From positions 124,001 to 188,000 of the forward strand of contig CAVXVA010000001.1 in NCBI GenBank assembly GCA_963765075.1: a stretch of DNA of 64,000 nt, read 5' to 3'. Source of the stretch: JAENVU01 sp963765075 (GTDB lineage: Bacteria; Actinomycetota; Acidimicrobiia; IMCC26256; JAENVU01). Positions 63,997-64,000 of the stretch are shown one piece after another (position 1 is the first letter of the stretch; every line of letters begins with the position of its first letter). The notes beneath the pieces are model-generated. The model was not told the origin of the DNA and did not search any database. It saw nothing but the letters and a program-made list of their open reading frames with translations. The position numbers were made by a program, and so were the translations under genes.

Positions 63997-64000
63997 CTCT

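Overview
The window is GC-rich chromosomal DNA of an actinobacterium. MraZ, SepF and YggT around a complete division and cell-wall (dcw) cluster, heavy use of GTG starts with 4-nt GTGA overlaps, a DUF3040 protein, a PimB-like glycosyltransferase and a KstR-type sterol regulon all point to Actinomycetota. The mix of features suggests the class Acidimicrobiia, but that is inference: there is no rRNA or ribosomal protein gene in the window to settle it.

Layout. (1) 1-18.8 kb, minus strand: the dcw cluster, transcribed from mraZ to yggT (mraZ, rsmH, ftsL, ftsI, murE, murF, mraY, murD, ftsW, murG, murC, murB, ftsQ, ftsZ, pgeF, yggS, sepF, yggT). It is headed by a six-repeat MraZ box over a good promoter and has a structured leader before rsmH. 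(2) 18.3-23.6 kb: an HNH protein, a small conserved protein, then a moxR-DUF58-transglutaminase operon. (3) 23.6-37.4 kb: housekeeping and accessory genes, including DUF3040, a Gfo/Idh/MocA oxidoreductase, dinB, NUDIX, an O-antigen-ligase-like protein, TesB, a PPi-type phosphofructokinase divergent from glpK, a DUF222-HNH gene under a LexA-type operator, APH, PlsC, an aminotransferase and a HAD hydrolase. (4) 37.4-45.6 kb: a sterol side-chain module (two Ltp-type thiolase-fold proteins, tandem DUF35, FadD19-like ligase, CYP125-like P450, EchA19-like hydratase, thioesterase) with two KstR-type operators. A KstR-like TetR regulator lies at 50.3 kb. (5) 45.6-50.2 kb: a patatin and three minor-pilin genes. 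(6) 50.9-57.9 kb: LLM oxidoreductase, ROK kinase, SRPBCC protein, GT4, MFS, FAD reductase and ferredoxin. (7) 58.1-62.8 kb: an acyl-CoA module with an Ltp2-like aldolase and its DUF35 partner. (8) A divergent MarR/YceI pair closes the window.

How the genes work together. Region 1 makes lipid II and the divisome. Regions 4 and 7 together resemble steroid side-chain catabolism as known from Mycobacterium and Rhodococcus: P450 oxidation, CoA activation, hydration and retro-aldol cleavage by Ltp-DUF35 pairs. The 56.5-57.9 kb reductase and ferredoxin could supply electrons to the P450.

Sequence quality. At least 17 genes or gene parts read correctly only if one base is skipped, and nearly all are apparent single-base insertions. 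They hit genes that cannot be dispensable (murD, murE, murF, ftsI). The simplest reading is residual consensus errors, so I annotate these as CDS spanning the shift, not as pseudogenes. No rRNA, tRNA, CRISPR, insertion sequence or prophage was found, and no gene-free stretch exceeds 300 bases.
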